Below, piece after piece: positions 1-8,416 of a stretch of DNA of 11,699 nucleotides. The stretch lies in contig JADGJH010000763.1 in NCBI GenBank assembly GCA_027596945.1, positions 1-11,699 of the forward strand, written 5' to 3'. Source of the DNA: Physocladia obscura (Eukaryota; Chytridiomycota; Chytridiomycetes; Chytridiales; Chytriomycetaceae). The first letter of the stretch is position 1; every line of letters starts with the position of its first letter. A program made the translations under genes and the position numbers. A model generated the notes under the pieces. That model was not told where the DNA came from. It saw nothing but the letters and a program-made list of their open reading frames with translations, and did not search any database.

Positions 1-135
1 CAATCATTTTGAGTTATAAGAAATGACAGAAAAAAAAACCACATTTGTTTGATTGTTCTCAAACATATTTTCATTGCAGAGAAAAACTCAAAGATACCTT
101 TATACTGATCTATTTGAAATAGATGTATTGAAATA

Positions 136-447
136 TTATTTCAAATACAAATAAAGCAAGTAAGAGTAAATAAGTGATTTGTATTGGTACATTGGTACAT
201 TGGTACATTTGGTACATTTGGTACATTTTGGGGTATTCTTAACATAAATACAAAACTGCCTTTGTTCACAGATTTTCAAATGACATTTGTCAAATTTGCC
301 AATTAACTGTTTCCAATCCTGGATTCTTGGTGGATTTATGCCTGCAAAAGTGTGGATTTGTTGGCATTCTTGCTGTTGGTGACAACTGGTTTTATTCTGT
401 TCTTTGCCTGTTTGTTGCAAGATATGTTGCAATAAAAATAATTTCCA
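136..447 (-). pseudogene. Coding-like fragment, unknown family
   Basis: An open minus-strand stretch of about 100 codons. It contains a non-repetitive Gln/Lys/Asn-rich part (for example INPPRIQDWKQLIG near its middle) that reads like protein rather than random DNA. Its C-terminal end runs into a tandem repeat (184-225) read as repeated Lys-Cys-Thr, so the real reading frame probably ends before that. There is no ATG at the upstream end, and a TAA at 448-450 precedes it in frame. The same frame continues upstream to about 1017 with further TAA codons at 478, 691 and 793, so it could be the tail of a longer decayed gene. I recognise no domain. It may be chance openness in CpG-poor DNA. Confidence 0.22.
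184..225. repeat. Short tandem repeat, TTGGTACA / TTTGGTACA
   Basis: Five consecutive units: three of 8 bp (TTGGTACA) followed by two of 9 bp (TTTGGTACA). The change of unit length inside the array fits slippage in the T run. No function is evident. Confidence 0.9.
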
Positions 448-526
448 TTATTGAGTTATTAGTTTGATTGGAATATATTATTTTTTCTCTAAATGGGATG
501 ATGTGTTGTTCATTGAAATTTGATAG

Positions 527-1028
527 GCATGTTTGTATTGGCCAATACCCATTGTTAACTTGCCAAAAACCTCACTGAAAACATCAGTATGCAACCAAGC
601 ACATGTTCTGCCATTGTAGATGGTGTACCAGAATATATCCCCCAATAAACAGCAAGACAAGTTTAGAATGGCAGTCATCAAGAATACTGATTATTTCACC
701 ACCTGTCTACGAATGCCCTTCCAATTTACACCCAAAGGAAAACTCAGATCCAACCACAAAAGCCTTGATTGTGTTATGCAATGGTGAAATAATTACTGTT
801 TCATTGTGACTCTCATCACTGGAGTTGATATCAGCCCTGTGGAGTTTGTTTGACAAGGAAAAGGGGAACATTGGAACCAATCATGATAATACCAAACAGT
901 TGCTCCATATATATGCTTTGGCATATACTGCATATGTAAGGTGTTGTCAGTTAGTGAATTGTGAGATTCATAGTTCTCATAGGCAAGTAACAATAACCAA
1001 AGAAGATCTGGATTTCAGAAATGAGTAA
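527..1028 (+). pseudogene. Decayed plus-strand coding region, unknown family
   Basis: Two plus-strand frames carry protein-like sequence. The first, about 527-788, is broken by TAG at 617-619 and ends at TGA. The second, about 750-1028, is broken by TGA at 807-809 and ends at TAA 1026-1028. The second contains DKEKGNIGTNHDNTKQ and ends in VTITKEDLDFRNE, with a composition typical of soluble protein. A single frameshift near 740-780 would join the two. An AATAAA lies 38 nt after the last stop, which supports this strand and this 3' end. No domain is recognised. The opposite strand is also largely open here (stops at 691 and 793), so the strand call is tentative. Confidence 0.33.
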
Positions 1029-1066
1029 TTAATTATGTTTTTTGTGTCTTTGTGGTTTGAAGTATC

Positions 1067-1072
1067 AATAAA
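1067..1072 (+). terminator. Possible poly(A) signal AATAAA
   Basis: AATAAA lies 38 nt downstream of the TAA that ends the plus-strand coding-like frame at 1028. It sits in a small inverted repeat (ATCAATA at 1064-1070 against TATTGAT at 1078-1084). In AT-rich DNA the hexamer is common, so only its position supports the call. Confidence 0.3.
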
Positions 1073-1589
1073 ATATCTATTGATGTTTAGTCCATTTTTC
1101 ACCTCTGGAACATTTTTGGCCCTTCAACCTTTTACAACATAACAACAAAAATGTTCACAAGTTTTGCAAATCATTTGAAGACTCTGGTGAGCATTGTCAC
1201 ACCATTTTTAGCATCCTATATTATTGTCAAAAATATATTTACCATTTGGTCCATTTTTTGCTTCTGAACAATTTTTTGTTCATGATTTAAAAAAGGTTTC
1301 AGGATACCACTATGGTACTACACCAAAAATATGGTAAATTTATAAAAAATTTGTTACTTACATCATGGAATGGTGTGCCAGTTGAATAATCTAAATTAAG
1401 AAGTCTGAAATTGTTCCAGAAAGACTATTCACAGAGGTTGGCATGCTTATTTATTTATTTATTATGGTGCCTTATTGTTGTGTTTTGTTTTTGTGTTCAT
1501 AATTGGTCAGTGACAAGCCATTCTTAGGGTCAAATAACAAGTGTTGTTACACCAAGCAAGTTTTGAACAATTTCTTGTACGCTATTGTA
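1073..1589. other. Spacer without recognisable gene
   Basis: I see no coding-like frame here. It holds a TTTA microsatellite (1447-1464) and two similar stretches beginning GTCCATTTTT at about 1090 and 1249, which may be an old direct repeat. The segment is AT-rich with one CpG (1580-1581). Confidence 0.5.
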
Positions 1590-1620
1590 TCATAAACAAA
1601 GCATGTTGTATTGTTTATGA
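1590..1620. repeat. Perfect 10-bp inverted repeat
   Basis: TCATAAACAA (1590-1599) is repeated in inverted orientation as TTGTTTATGA (1611-1620) around an 11-nt loop. It could fold as a hairpin or be the scar of a mobile element end. It directly abuts the ATG at 1617 of the next coding-like frame. Confidence 0.7.
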
Positions 1621-1733
1621 ATCCAAGCAATGTTGCAGTGCTTATTGATGTTGCAGAGAAGGTTTGGAAACAGGCTAGTAATTTATTGATAGACAAACTA
1701 AATAGTCATTCTCTTCTGTCATTTGATGAGTGA
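1596..1733 (+). pseudogene. Short coding-like frame, unknown
   Basis: A plus-strand frame open from 1596, with ATG at 1617-1619 and TGA at 1731-1733. From the ATG it gives 38 residues with a good amphipathic helix pattern (NVAVLIDVAEKVWKQASNLL). Beyond the TGA the frame stays open for about 45 codons but becomes Cys/Ser-rich and less convincing. It is probably a fragment of a decayed gene rather than a microprotein gene. No family is recognised. Confidence 0.22.
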
Positions 1734-2024
1734 ATCAGCATATGCAGTCTTGCAGTGATCTCCTGTGTGAGTTTTGTGACCTGTTTCACCACAATATTCA
1801 CAATTAATGGTCATCAGATAGTCTCCAGAAGGTCTGTGGCTTGTTTCAATAGTATTCCAGCACAATGAATAGTAATCACCCTCCCACACATTGCTATTAT
1901 TGTAGCATACACAAACTCCTGGCAACATTCTGATGCAATAAAAGCTTCTCTTTATTGCTTGGTTTGAATGTGGCAGCAAAATTCTTTTACACCCCCACTT
2001 CCTGCATCTGGTTGACTGCAACCT
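1719..2024 (-). pseudogene. Decayed ORF ending in a zinc-knuckle-like motif
   Basis: A 100-codon minus-strand frame bounded upstream by a TAG and ending at TGA 1721-1719, with no ATG at its upstream end. Near its C-terminus it reads CEYCGETGHKTHTGDHC, a CX2CX4HX7C arrangement. This resembles the zinc knuckles (usual spacing CX2CX4HX4C) in retroelement Gag proteins and other nucleic-acid-binding proteins, but the last spacing is longer. The preceding SNVWEGDYYSLCWN only faintly recalls the W-R-D block at the end of TnpB/Fanzor proteins, and I give that little weight. Several Cys codons may be decayed Arg codons (CGY to TGY), so the Cys count overstates a metal site. Most likely a mobile-element relic. 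Confidence 0.27.
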
Positions 2025-2104
2025 TTTCTAATCACCTCTCTTCATCCCAAACTCTTTCACCCCAACCTCCAGCACATCTCAACAATTGCACAAACTATTC
2101 ATGC

Positions 2105-2482
2105 CTAAATAAACATTGAATTACAGTTTGGCTCCCATTGATTGAAGAATGCAATCCAAAATTCAATAATTTCATAAATCTCAGCAATATTACAATTTCC
2201 TTCAAAAAACTTGGTATGGAATGAATTGCAGTTGTCACAGTGGAATTTTTCAGGCCAATATCCTTTCAATTTCAATTTTTCATGAATCATTTGTTTACAA
2301 ATTTCATGGTTTTTTACATGCCTCTTTGAAAGCAATACTAATTTATGGCAGCAACACTTAGTCCATTGTTTCAAGTGACTTGGAGCAACAATATGATGTG
2401 CAATTCTTCCAATTTTTAACTTATCAGGATACTTTTTATTTTTAAACGTATGAATAAAACCTGATGTGTTTTTATTTATTTT
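2105..2482 (-). pseudogene. Coding-like fragment, His/Cys-rich, unknown family
   Basis: A minus-strand frame open for about 125 codons from 2482 to the TAA at 2107-2105, with no ATG at its start. The protein is basic in its first half (TFKNKKYPDKLKIGRIAHH) and aromatic/acidic in its second (IIEFWIAFFNQWEPN). In between, HCDNCNSFH gives a CX2C followed by His. Its length and composition argue for a real past protein. It could be an internal exon or, more likely here, a fragment of a mobile-element protein. It lies on the same strand as the decayed frames at 1719-2024 and 2792-3117, and all three may come from one element. No family is recognised. Confidence 0.3.
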
Positions 2483-2677
2483 TCAGAAATTCAGTCAATA
2501 GTTTTCCTGAGTTCTTTTTTCCAGCTTGACTGCATATTGTACTAATGTTTCACTGGCTATAATTGTGATCCCAACCATTTGTTTCTTTGTTTTCTAACCA
2601 CAGGACATCTTGACACAACAAGAAAAATGTAAGCACAACAAGTACAAATGTGAACATGACAAGGGTATTGTGAAGTC

Positions 2678-2719
2678 TCATTAAACCAAGTTGATAAAAA
2701 AATCAGGTTGGTTTAATGA
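2678..2719. repeat. Perfect 12-bp inverted repeat (hairpin)
   Basis: TCATTAAACCAA (2678-2689) and TTGGTTTAATGA (2708-2719) are exact inverse complements around an 18-nt loop. Inside the loop TGAT/ATCA can add four more pairs. It could form a cruciform or hairpin, or be a remnant of a small palindromic element. There is no following T run or gene end to make it a terminator. Confidence 0.7.
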
Positions 2720-2791
2720 AACAATGTATTTTGTACTGTTATTGCTTTGAATAGTCCTTGTGACTGTGTTGGTGACTGTGATGTTGATGAT

Positions 2792-3117
2792 TCATTTGTT
2801 TCCCACTGTATCAAAATCAACTTTCAAGTTTTGGATTGGTAAAACCCAACTGCAATGATTGCAGGAAAATGATTTATTTTCCAGAGAAATAGTCCCCAAA
2901 CAGTTTAATTTGAATGATTTATGAACAACATTCCCAATTTCTAGCATATCCAAACTGATTAGATCAGTTTTAATATTTGATGCAACAGAATTCATTTTGA
3001 GTATTTGTTTTAGTATGCAACAGAATTCATTTTGAGTATTTGTTTTAGTATTAAACAAGATAAAAAATCTATAGTGTTTGGGAAAAGTATCAATTTTTTC
3101 ATATGGCTCAAACATCT
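2792..3117 (-). pseudogene. Coding-like fragment with internal duplication, unknown family
   Basis: A minus-strand frame of 107 codons ending at TAA 2794-2792. Its C-terminal half (SNIKTDLISLDMLEIGNVVH and beyond, with a CNHC pair) reads like protein. The middle is disturbed by a perfect 35-bp tandem duplication (2981-3050). Because 35 is not a multiple of three, the second copy is read in another frame. Removing one copy would join the C-terminal half to a different upstream frame, which is also open as far as about 3135. No domain is recognised. It is probably part of the same decayed minus-strand element as the two preceding fragments. Confidence 0.28.
2981..3050. repeat. Perfect 35-bp tandem duplication
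   Basis: Bases 2981-3015 are repeated exactly at 3016-3050. Identity over 35 bp in strongly decayed DNA indicates that the duplication is recent compared with the surrounding mutations. It shifts the frame of the decayed minus-strand ORF that contains it. Confidence 0.95.
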
Positions 3118-3474
3118 ACAAATCATCCAATATGCAACCTATATGCAACCTATATACAATCTTTAATGCTCTAAAATATAATGGACATTTTGTAAACCAT
3201 TAATTACATAGTTTTATAGTTGTCAAGCGGTAATTGGAAGGTTACTGAAGCACAAGAATGTTAGGCATTCTTTTTTCGAATTCTAGAATAAATAAAGCCA
3301 CAAACATTTGCAGAATTTATAGGCATTTCCTGTCATTTCAAAGAAAAGTGTTCTATTTTGGTATTCGTAACTCTAAAATCAATTTGCAAACATAGCGATA
3401 TTTGCGAATAATCTTCCAAACGATTACATTTTCCCAACAACATTTCTCCTCTTGCGCCATCTTCACGCACTTAA
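3118..3474. other. 3' flank of the ABCC gene
   Basis: No coding-like frame is seen. An 11-bp unit (TATGCAACCTA) occurs twice in tandem at 3131-3152. CpG, nearly absent before, reappears at 3228 and becomes frequent towards the gene. No clear AATAAA lies on the minus strand close to the ABCC stop. A TATAAA variant at 3218-3213 is about 260 nt away and is weak evidence for a cleavage site. The segment probably holds the transporter's 3' UTR. Confidence 0.45.
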
Positions 3475-6400
3475 TTAAATCGTTTCATTTGTTTCAGAAT
3501 AGTTTTTCGCAACATTACGAATCACAGCTGCATTGGCAACACCCGTCGCATTCACCATTTCTGCAAAAATAGAATTCTCCTTCATCAAAAGCAAATGAGG
3601 CGCATCGAATTCTGCCACCTTTCCATTCTCCAGTACCAACACTTTATCAAACGCCGCAATCGTGTTCAACCGATGCGCCACGCTCAACACTGTTGCATCC
3701 TTGAAATAAGTTTTCATGGATTCTTGAATTCTCAAATCAGATTCGGCATCCACAGACGACGTGGCTTCATCCATGATCAGAATCTTGGACTTTTCAAGCA
3801 ACACTTTGGCAAGACACAACAACTGTCGTTGTCCCGCTGACAAATTAGTTCCACCCTGAGTAATGACGGAATCCAGTTTGGCACTCAATCCCACCACGTA
3901 TTCTTTCATTCCACAGCACTCGAGCGCGTACCATATTTCTTTGTCCGAGTATTTACCGGTCGCGTCGATATTGGATTTTACTGTCCCGTCAAAAAGGATG
4001 GGGTTCTGGGGAATCATCTGAATACTGCTTCGAAGCTTCTTGAGTCCAAGAGTAGCGATATCTTGACCGTCAATTTCGATTCTTCCCCCAGTCGCTTCGA
4101 TGATTCGAAAGAACGCATCCATGAGGGTTGATTTCCCACTTCCAGTTCTTCCAACGACTCCGATTTTCTCACCAGCGTTGAATTTCAATGATATTCCGTT
4201 GATTACGTTATGGTCTGGTCTTGATTCGTATGCGAGCGTCAAAGAGTCAATCGAAATGCTTCCAGCACTCGGCCATTCATTCAAGGTCCCATCTTTGGGC
4301 AATGAGCGTTGAGCTTCGGACGGAAGCTTTTCAGCGTAAAAGTTCAATCTTTCCGCAGAAACAAACTAAAAAAAAGGAGGTATCTTTAAGTAATAAATAA
4401 CATTGGTGTTGGAGCGGATTTTGACTCACCTGAACTTCCAATTGCGCGGCAAGAATCAACACAGTGTTGATAACTGGTGCAAAGTACGTGATTTGAGTCA
4501 ACGCAACCCCCACATAACTCGCAGGCATGATCCCGGAAACACCAAACAAGGCAACAATAAACGTAATAACGGCGCTAAGAACATTCAATCGCGTCGTGAC
4601 CCAAAACATGGTTGAATTGAATAAAAGCGTGGAAAGAATAGACTTGTCAAGAGTTTGGAATTGTTTTGCCGTGAACACGTCTTGGGCATTGTATGCCAAA
4701 ATTGTAGGCGTGCCTGTGAGGGTTTCGGAAACGTGTGCGGTAAGTGGGGACTGCATGATCGAAGTCAATCGTCTGAGTTCTCGGTAAGACGGCTTGAAGA
4801 ACGCGTAAATGAACCACACGCAACATACAAGCCCAAACACAATTGCTGCGGAAACAAAGTTAAAATATTTAAATATCTATTAAAGAATATGACACTTACG
4901 GATGACGATGGGAGAAGATACACACGTAATGACCAAAATCCCAATCGCAAGATACGAGGTATCGAAAAGAGAGAGGAGGACCATTCCAGTGTTCATATCC
5001 ATATTACGCACATCTGCACCCATACGATTGAGGATACGCCCGATGGGTTGTTGATCGTAAAAAGACATTGGCGCGCGAAGAAGTCCCTTGAGCGCCTTAT
5101 CGTGGAAAACACACGACGCGCGGGCACATGCAAACAACATCATTGCCCAGACGGAAAGATCAACAAGCGCCAAAAGAGCGGAAACAGAGGAATACGTTCC
5201 AAGATACGTAGCGGTTGGGTTTTTAACGTTCCACGTGTTTGCCGTCCATGCAGACAACGACAATTGTTGTACAACCGAGATTCCAACAAGAAATACAAAA
5301 CAGAATGCCATAATACCAACCCATTTGTAACCAAGCGCTCTTGCAAAAGACTCGTAAGTAGCAGATGAAACTGCTCCCTAATAATTTCGACTTAATAACA
5401 GTTTTCAAAATGAAAAAGAATAAGTGCACGAACCGTTTCACGATCTTCAGCTTCTTGCATTTCCGCATCATTTTCCTCAGTTTCTGTTGCCTTTTTTTTT
5501 GTTGCTTTGGACTTGGACTCATCATCCTCAGTTTCGTCATCCAAATGATAATCTTTCAAAATTTCAAACAACTTCCCATTTTCATTCACCATCAAATCCG
5601 AAAAAGTTCCATTTTGAACAATCTTGCCACCATCCATGACAACAACTTGATCAACACTGGGAAGAATATGAAGCAAATGAGTTGCAATAATAACGGTTTT
5701 GGGTTTCATAAGTGGTCCTCGGATTGTTCCGTCGAAAATATCTTTGCTGACATGCGCATCAAGAGCAGACAATGGATCGTCCAGAATATAAACGTCTGGA
5801 TTTTTGGTAATAGCACGAGCCAATGCGATTCTTGCCTTTTGACCTCCAGAAAGGTTGATTCCCTTTTCACCAATCTGCGTTCCGATTCCGGCAGGGAAAC
5901 TGGTAAGATCTTTTTTCAAGGAACAGGCTTCAATTGCGTTCGTGCATAAATCGTTGAGCCGGTTGTCCAAGAGTGTGATGTTTTCTTGGATTGTGCCAGA
6001 AATGATCCACGGTTCCTGGGCACAGTACGCCACTGAACCGGTGATGACAGCCTATTAACAAAGAATTTAGTTATAAAAAGATTGTCAATGCACTCATACT
6101 TGTCCTCCAGTTTTTCTCATTGCACCAGCCAATCCAGCCAAAAGCGAACTTTTTCCAGACCCCGTCGCTCCAACAACTGCAACAAGAGACCCGCGCTTGA
6201 TTGAAAGAGACACATCTTCCAGCTTAAATATATCATTATTGGAGCTTTCGCTGCTAGACTCTGACAATTCCAGCAAATCCTCGCTAGACGATTTGGACCC
6301 ATTTTTCTTCTTTGGCTTTTCATCGGTTTTGTCGTCTGTCACGCGTTCCCAAGTAAAAGATACTGTATCTAAATGAATGGCAGGTTCTGAATCGTTTTGG

Positions 6401-7867
6401 GACACAGTTTTCAAAATCGGCTTGTCATTTGGATCTGATTCTTTAGCAAGAAGGAAAGATGACAGTCTCTTGTATGAAACTATAGAATTGGTGGTGGAGC
6501 TGAACGATTGCTATCAGTTAAGAATTAACGAAAATAAAACTGTTAAAACTCACAAAATAATTTGTGGTAGAGAGTCTGAAATGGCAAAAAGGGACGACAA
6601 AAATGAGAGAGCGGGGAAGACAATCGTTGGATCCATATCATTTTCCAAAGCACCATACGTAATAAAAGTGAGAGGTCCAGTCAAGCTGTTTTGAAGAAGA
6701 ATAATTGTGGTGAACAACATGAATCCTTTGCAAACTTCCATTAATGAGGCTTCTTGAAGTTTTCGTTTCTTCATAATCTTTTCTTCCATGGATTCCTCTA
6801 ATCCTTGATACTTGACAACTTTAACACCGTACAAGAATTCTCTCAACACGTTTGTGCGATCATCAAGAGATTTCGCGTAGCCTTTGAAAGCTTTACTCAG
6901 AGGTCCAGAAATGAACGCAGATAAAGCCCCGAGACCGATGAACACACCAGCAGCTACGGTAGTGGATGCGTGCAATAGCGTGGAGACAAAGTAAATGGAC
7001 AATACAAGTTGGATTGGCATTGACCAGATCTTGTTCATGCCATCAATAAAATTCATGATGGACTGAGAATCAGAGCCGACCAAGCTATTGATCTTCCCAG
7101 GTGGAAATGCCTATAAAAATGACACCAAAAAAAATTATTTATAGTTTTTGAAAATGGTTGAAATATGAAACACGTAACCCTTCGAGCCTCAGAGCTGAGA
7201 GTCAAACTTTTTTTGTAAACTGCATTGACTATGGCTGTTTTTACCCGCAGTTGCAACATTTGCCCGATTGCTCTCGAAACAGCTTGGGAAATGGTGTATA
7301 AAAGCTGGACTCCAAACATGACACAAGCGAGACCATATCCGTTTTGAATAAACAGATTTTCCCGAGGAGTTGTCGAGTCCACGAATTTGAGAACTTCTTG
7401 AATTAGTAAACTCTGGAGAGTGGTAGTGGCGACTCCGACAATTTGACACAAGGCGTCAATGAGACTTGAAGTAAAACTGATATCAGATTTCAAATTCGAC
7501 TTACACAAGCAACTTACATCATTGGCATCACGTATGGCAGAATAGCATATATGAGGGTCAATTTGGGTTTCATTTCACCTTCTTCTTGCGCAAGAATCTC
7601 TGGGTCTGAAGCTTGCGAGATGTATTTGTCCAACCAATGCGTCAAGTTATGCGATTGCTCTTTATCCGCAAGCAGTGGCAAGTCTTCCTCAACAAGAAGT
7701 TTCTTGTATCCAACTTTCATGAGCGGATACAGCCAAGTTGTCAGCGTGAATGTCAATGGATTCCAAAAAATCTGCTTCTGAATCTGCCGCATTTCAAGTT
7801 GCTCCGGTATGAGATGTTTTTCCAGTGGCGGCTGAATTGCCACTGCGGATGTTGACGAGGTGCTCAT
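3475..7867 (-). CDS. Full-length ABCC (MRP-type) ABC exporter, 8 exons
   Basis: Exons 7867-7518, 7464-7179, 7110-6554, 6499-6100, 6051-5434, 5377-4900, 4845-4430 and 4365-3475 join into 1331 codons plus TAA. An in-frame TGA immediately precedes the ATG. Domain order is TMD1 (about 100-397), NBD1 (about 440-690), acidic/Lys linker (about 700-735), TMD2 (about 750-1030), NBD2 (about 1070-1310). NBD1 has A-loop Trp448, Walker A GATGSGKS 508-515, Q-loop Gln543, LSGGQ 598-602, Walker B ending in Asp622-Asp623 and switch His656. NBD2 has A-loop Tyr1081, Walker A GRTGSGKS 1107-1114, Gln1155, LSAGQ 1210-1214, Asp1234-Glu1235 and His1266. The catalytic Glu is replaced by Asp in NBD1 only, which is normal for ABCC proteins. 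Length and lack of TMD0 match the ABCC4-like short class. It probably exports organic anions or conjugates across the plasma or a vacuole-type membrane, but the substrate cannot be read from sequence. ABCC membership is near certain. Confidence 0.96.
4366..7517 (-). other. Seven spliceosomal introns of the ABCC gene
   Basis: In transcription order: 7517-7465 (53 nt), 7178-7111 (68), 6553-6500 (54), 6099-6052 (48), 5433-5378 (56), 4899-4846 (54) and 4429-4366 (64). Donors are GTAAGT, GTTACG, GTGAGT, GTATGA, GTTCGT, GTAAGT and GTGAGT; all acceptors end in AG. The donors of introns 2, 4 and 5 depart most from GTAAGT. Removing the introns restores conserved ABCC sequence across each junction, for example Ala213-Phe-Pro-Pro-Gly after intron 2, and removes the stops that otherwise interrupt each exon. 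Each exon retains the high CpG content seen in the introns and flanks of this gene. Confidence 0.93.
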
Positions 7868-7881
7868 TCAACTGTCAAACA

Positions 7882-7978
7882 CTTTTTTTGTTTTGTTCAT
7901 CAAATCCAAATTTTAAATCTCTTTTTTTGTTTTGTTATTCAAATCCAAACTTTAAATCTCCTTTTTTGTTTTCAATCT
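7882..7978. repeat. 39-bp tandem repeat, two and a half copies
   Basis: Copy 1 is 7882-7920, copy 2 is 7921-7959 (36 of 39 bases the same), and 7960-7978 is a shortened third copy. Each unit has a T run followed by a G, then AAATCCAAA and TTTAAATCT. The array starts only 15 bp upstream of the ABCC start codon, so it lies in the 5' UTR or core promoter. Changes in copy number would alter leader length or spacing. Confidence 0.9.
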
Positions 7979-8052
7979 CTTTTTATGTTCCACGATTTTT
8001 GCAATTTATGATAGCTTTTCTGTAGTTCAGTAACCGTCCGTCTTCAAAACCA

Positions 8053-8065
8053 CGGAATACCTCCG
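8053..8065. promoter_or_regulatory. CGG-N7-CCG palindrome
   Basis: CGGAATACCTCCG is an inverted CGG pair with a 7-bp spacer, the kind of site bound by Zn(II)2Cys6 dimeric regulators in fungi, several of which control ABC transporter genes. A CCGTCCG lies just beside it (8034-8040). The site matters only if the organism is a fungus, and short matches occur by chance. Confidence 0.2.
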
Positions 8066-8333
8066 ACGGCTGAAATTCAAAATCATGAGTGATTTTAGTG
8101 ATAGGGTTCACACGAAAGGCAACCATGCTGATTTGATACAAGCAAACACTGTTCAAAATTGCAAGGCTTGTTCTGAAGGCATTCGGGTTTTACATACAGC
8201 ACTCACAGGTTTTCGCGATTTTCGGCAAGTAGCATTATAAAGCTTGAACAACATCGAAGGTTTGAAACTGAGAATTTTTAAATAATTCAATTAAAAGGTG
8301 TTCAGTAAAAAAGAGCAACGGTGGAAAAACTTT

Positions 8334-8395
8334 GAGTGAGCGTTGGTTTCGTTTGAATGGAGTTGGTTTTGTTTGAGTGAACATTGGCTTTGTTT
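8334..8395. repeat. Degenerate 21-bp tandem repeat, three copies
   Basis: Units at 8334-8354, 8355-8374 and 8375-8395 share the pattern GAGTGAnCnTTGGTTTnGTTT. The first copy keeps two CpGs (in GCGTT and TTCGTT). At the matching places the second and third copies have TG or CA instead. This is also where the CpG-bearing zone of the ABCC gene stops. Confidence 0.75.
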
Positions 8396-8416
8396 GTGAC
8401 AGGCCACTGTTAAATC

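Larger units (their letters stand above)
7868..8333 (-). promoter_or_regulatory. 5' flank of the ABCC gene (promoter and 5' UTR)
   Basis: The sequence upstream of the ATG at 7867 holds no coding-like frame. Close to the gene, on the transcribed strand, it is A-rich because of a 39-bp tandem repeat. Further out it is CpG-bearing (around 8034-8070, 8111-8260 and 8319). I see no clear TATA box at a fixed distance. A CGG-N7-CCG palindrome lies about 190 bp upstream of the ATG. Calling it a promoter rests only on its position. Confidence 0.5.

Noticed and set aside
136..1017. One long minus-strand gene through the left end
   Set aside because: The frame is nearly continuous but broken by TAA at 448, 478, 691 and 793, with a Cys/His/Trp/Met-rich composition typical of an antisense reading. 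The plus strand has the better composition and an AATAAA. Kept only as an alternative.
4655..5368. Plus-strand open frame of 237 codons opposite the ABCC gene
   Set aside because: It lies exactly antisense to ABCC exons 6-7 and crosses an intron. Its product is Arg/Lys/His-rich without domains, as expected of the complement of a membrane-protein gene.
5365..5949. Plus-strand open frame of 194 codons opposite ABCC NBD1
   Set aside because: It is antisense to the conserved NBD1 exon and to the linker, and its hydrophobic start comes from the complement of the Lys/Glu-rich linker. The minus strand explains the sequence fully.
3475..7867. ABCC read as several broken or frameshifted genes
   Set aside because: All seven interruptions have GT-AG borders, lengths of 48-68 nt and phases that restore conserved ABCC sequence, and the total is exactly 1332 codons with the stop.
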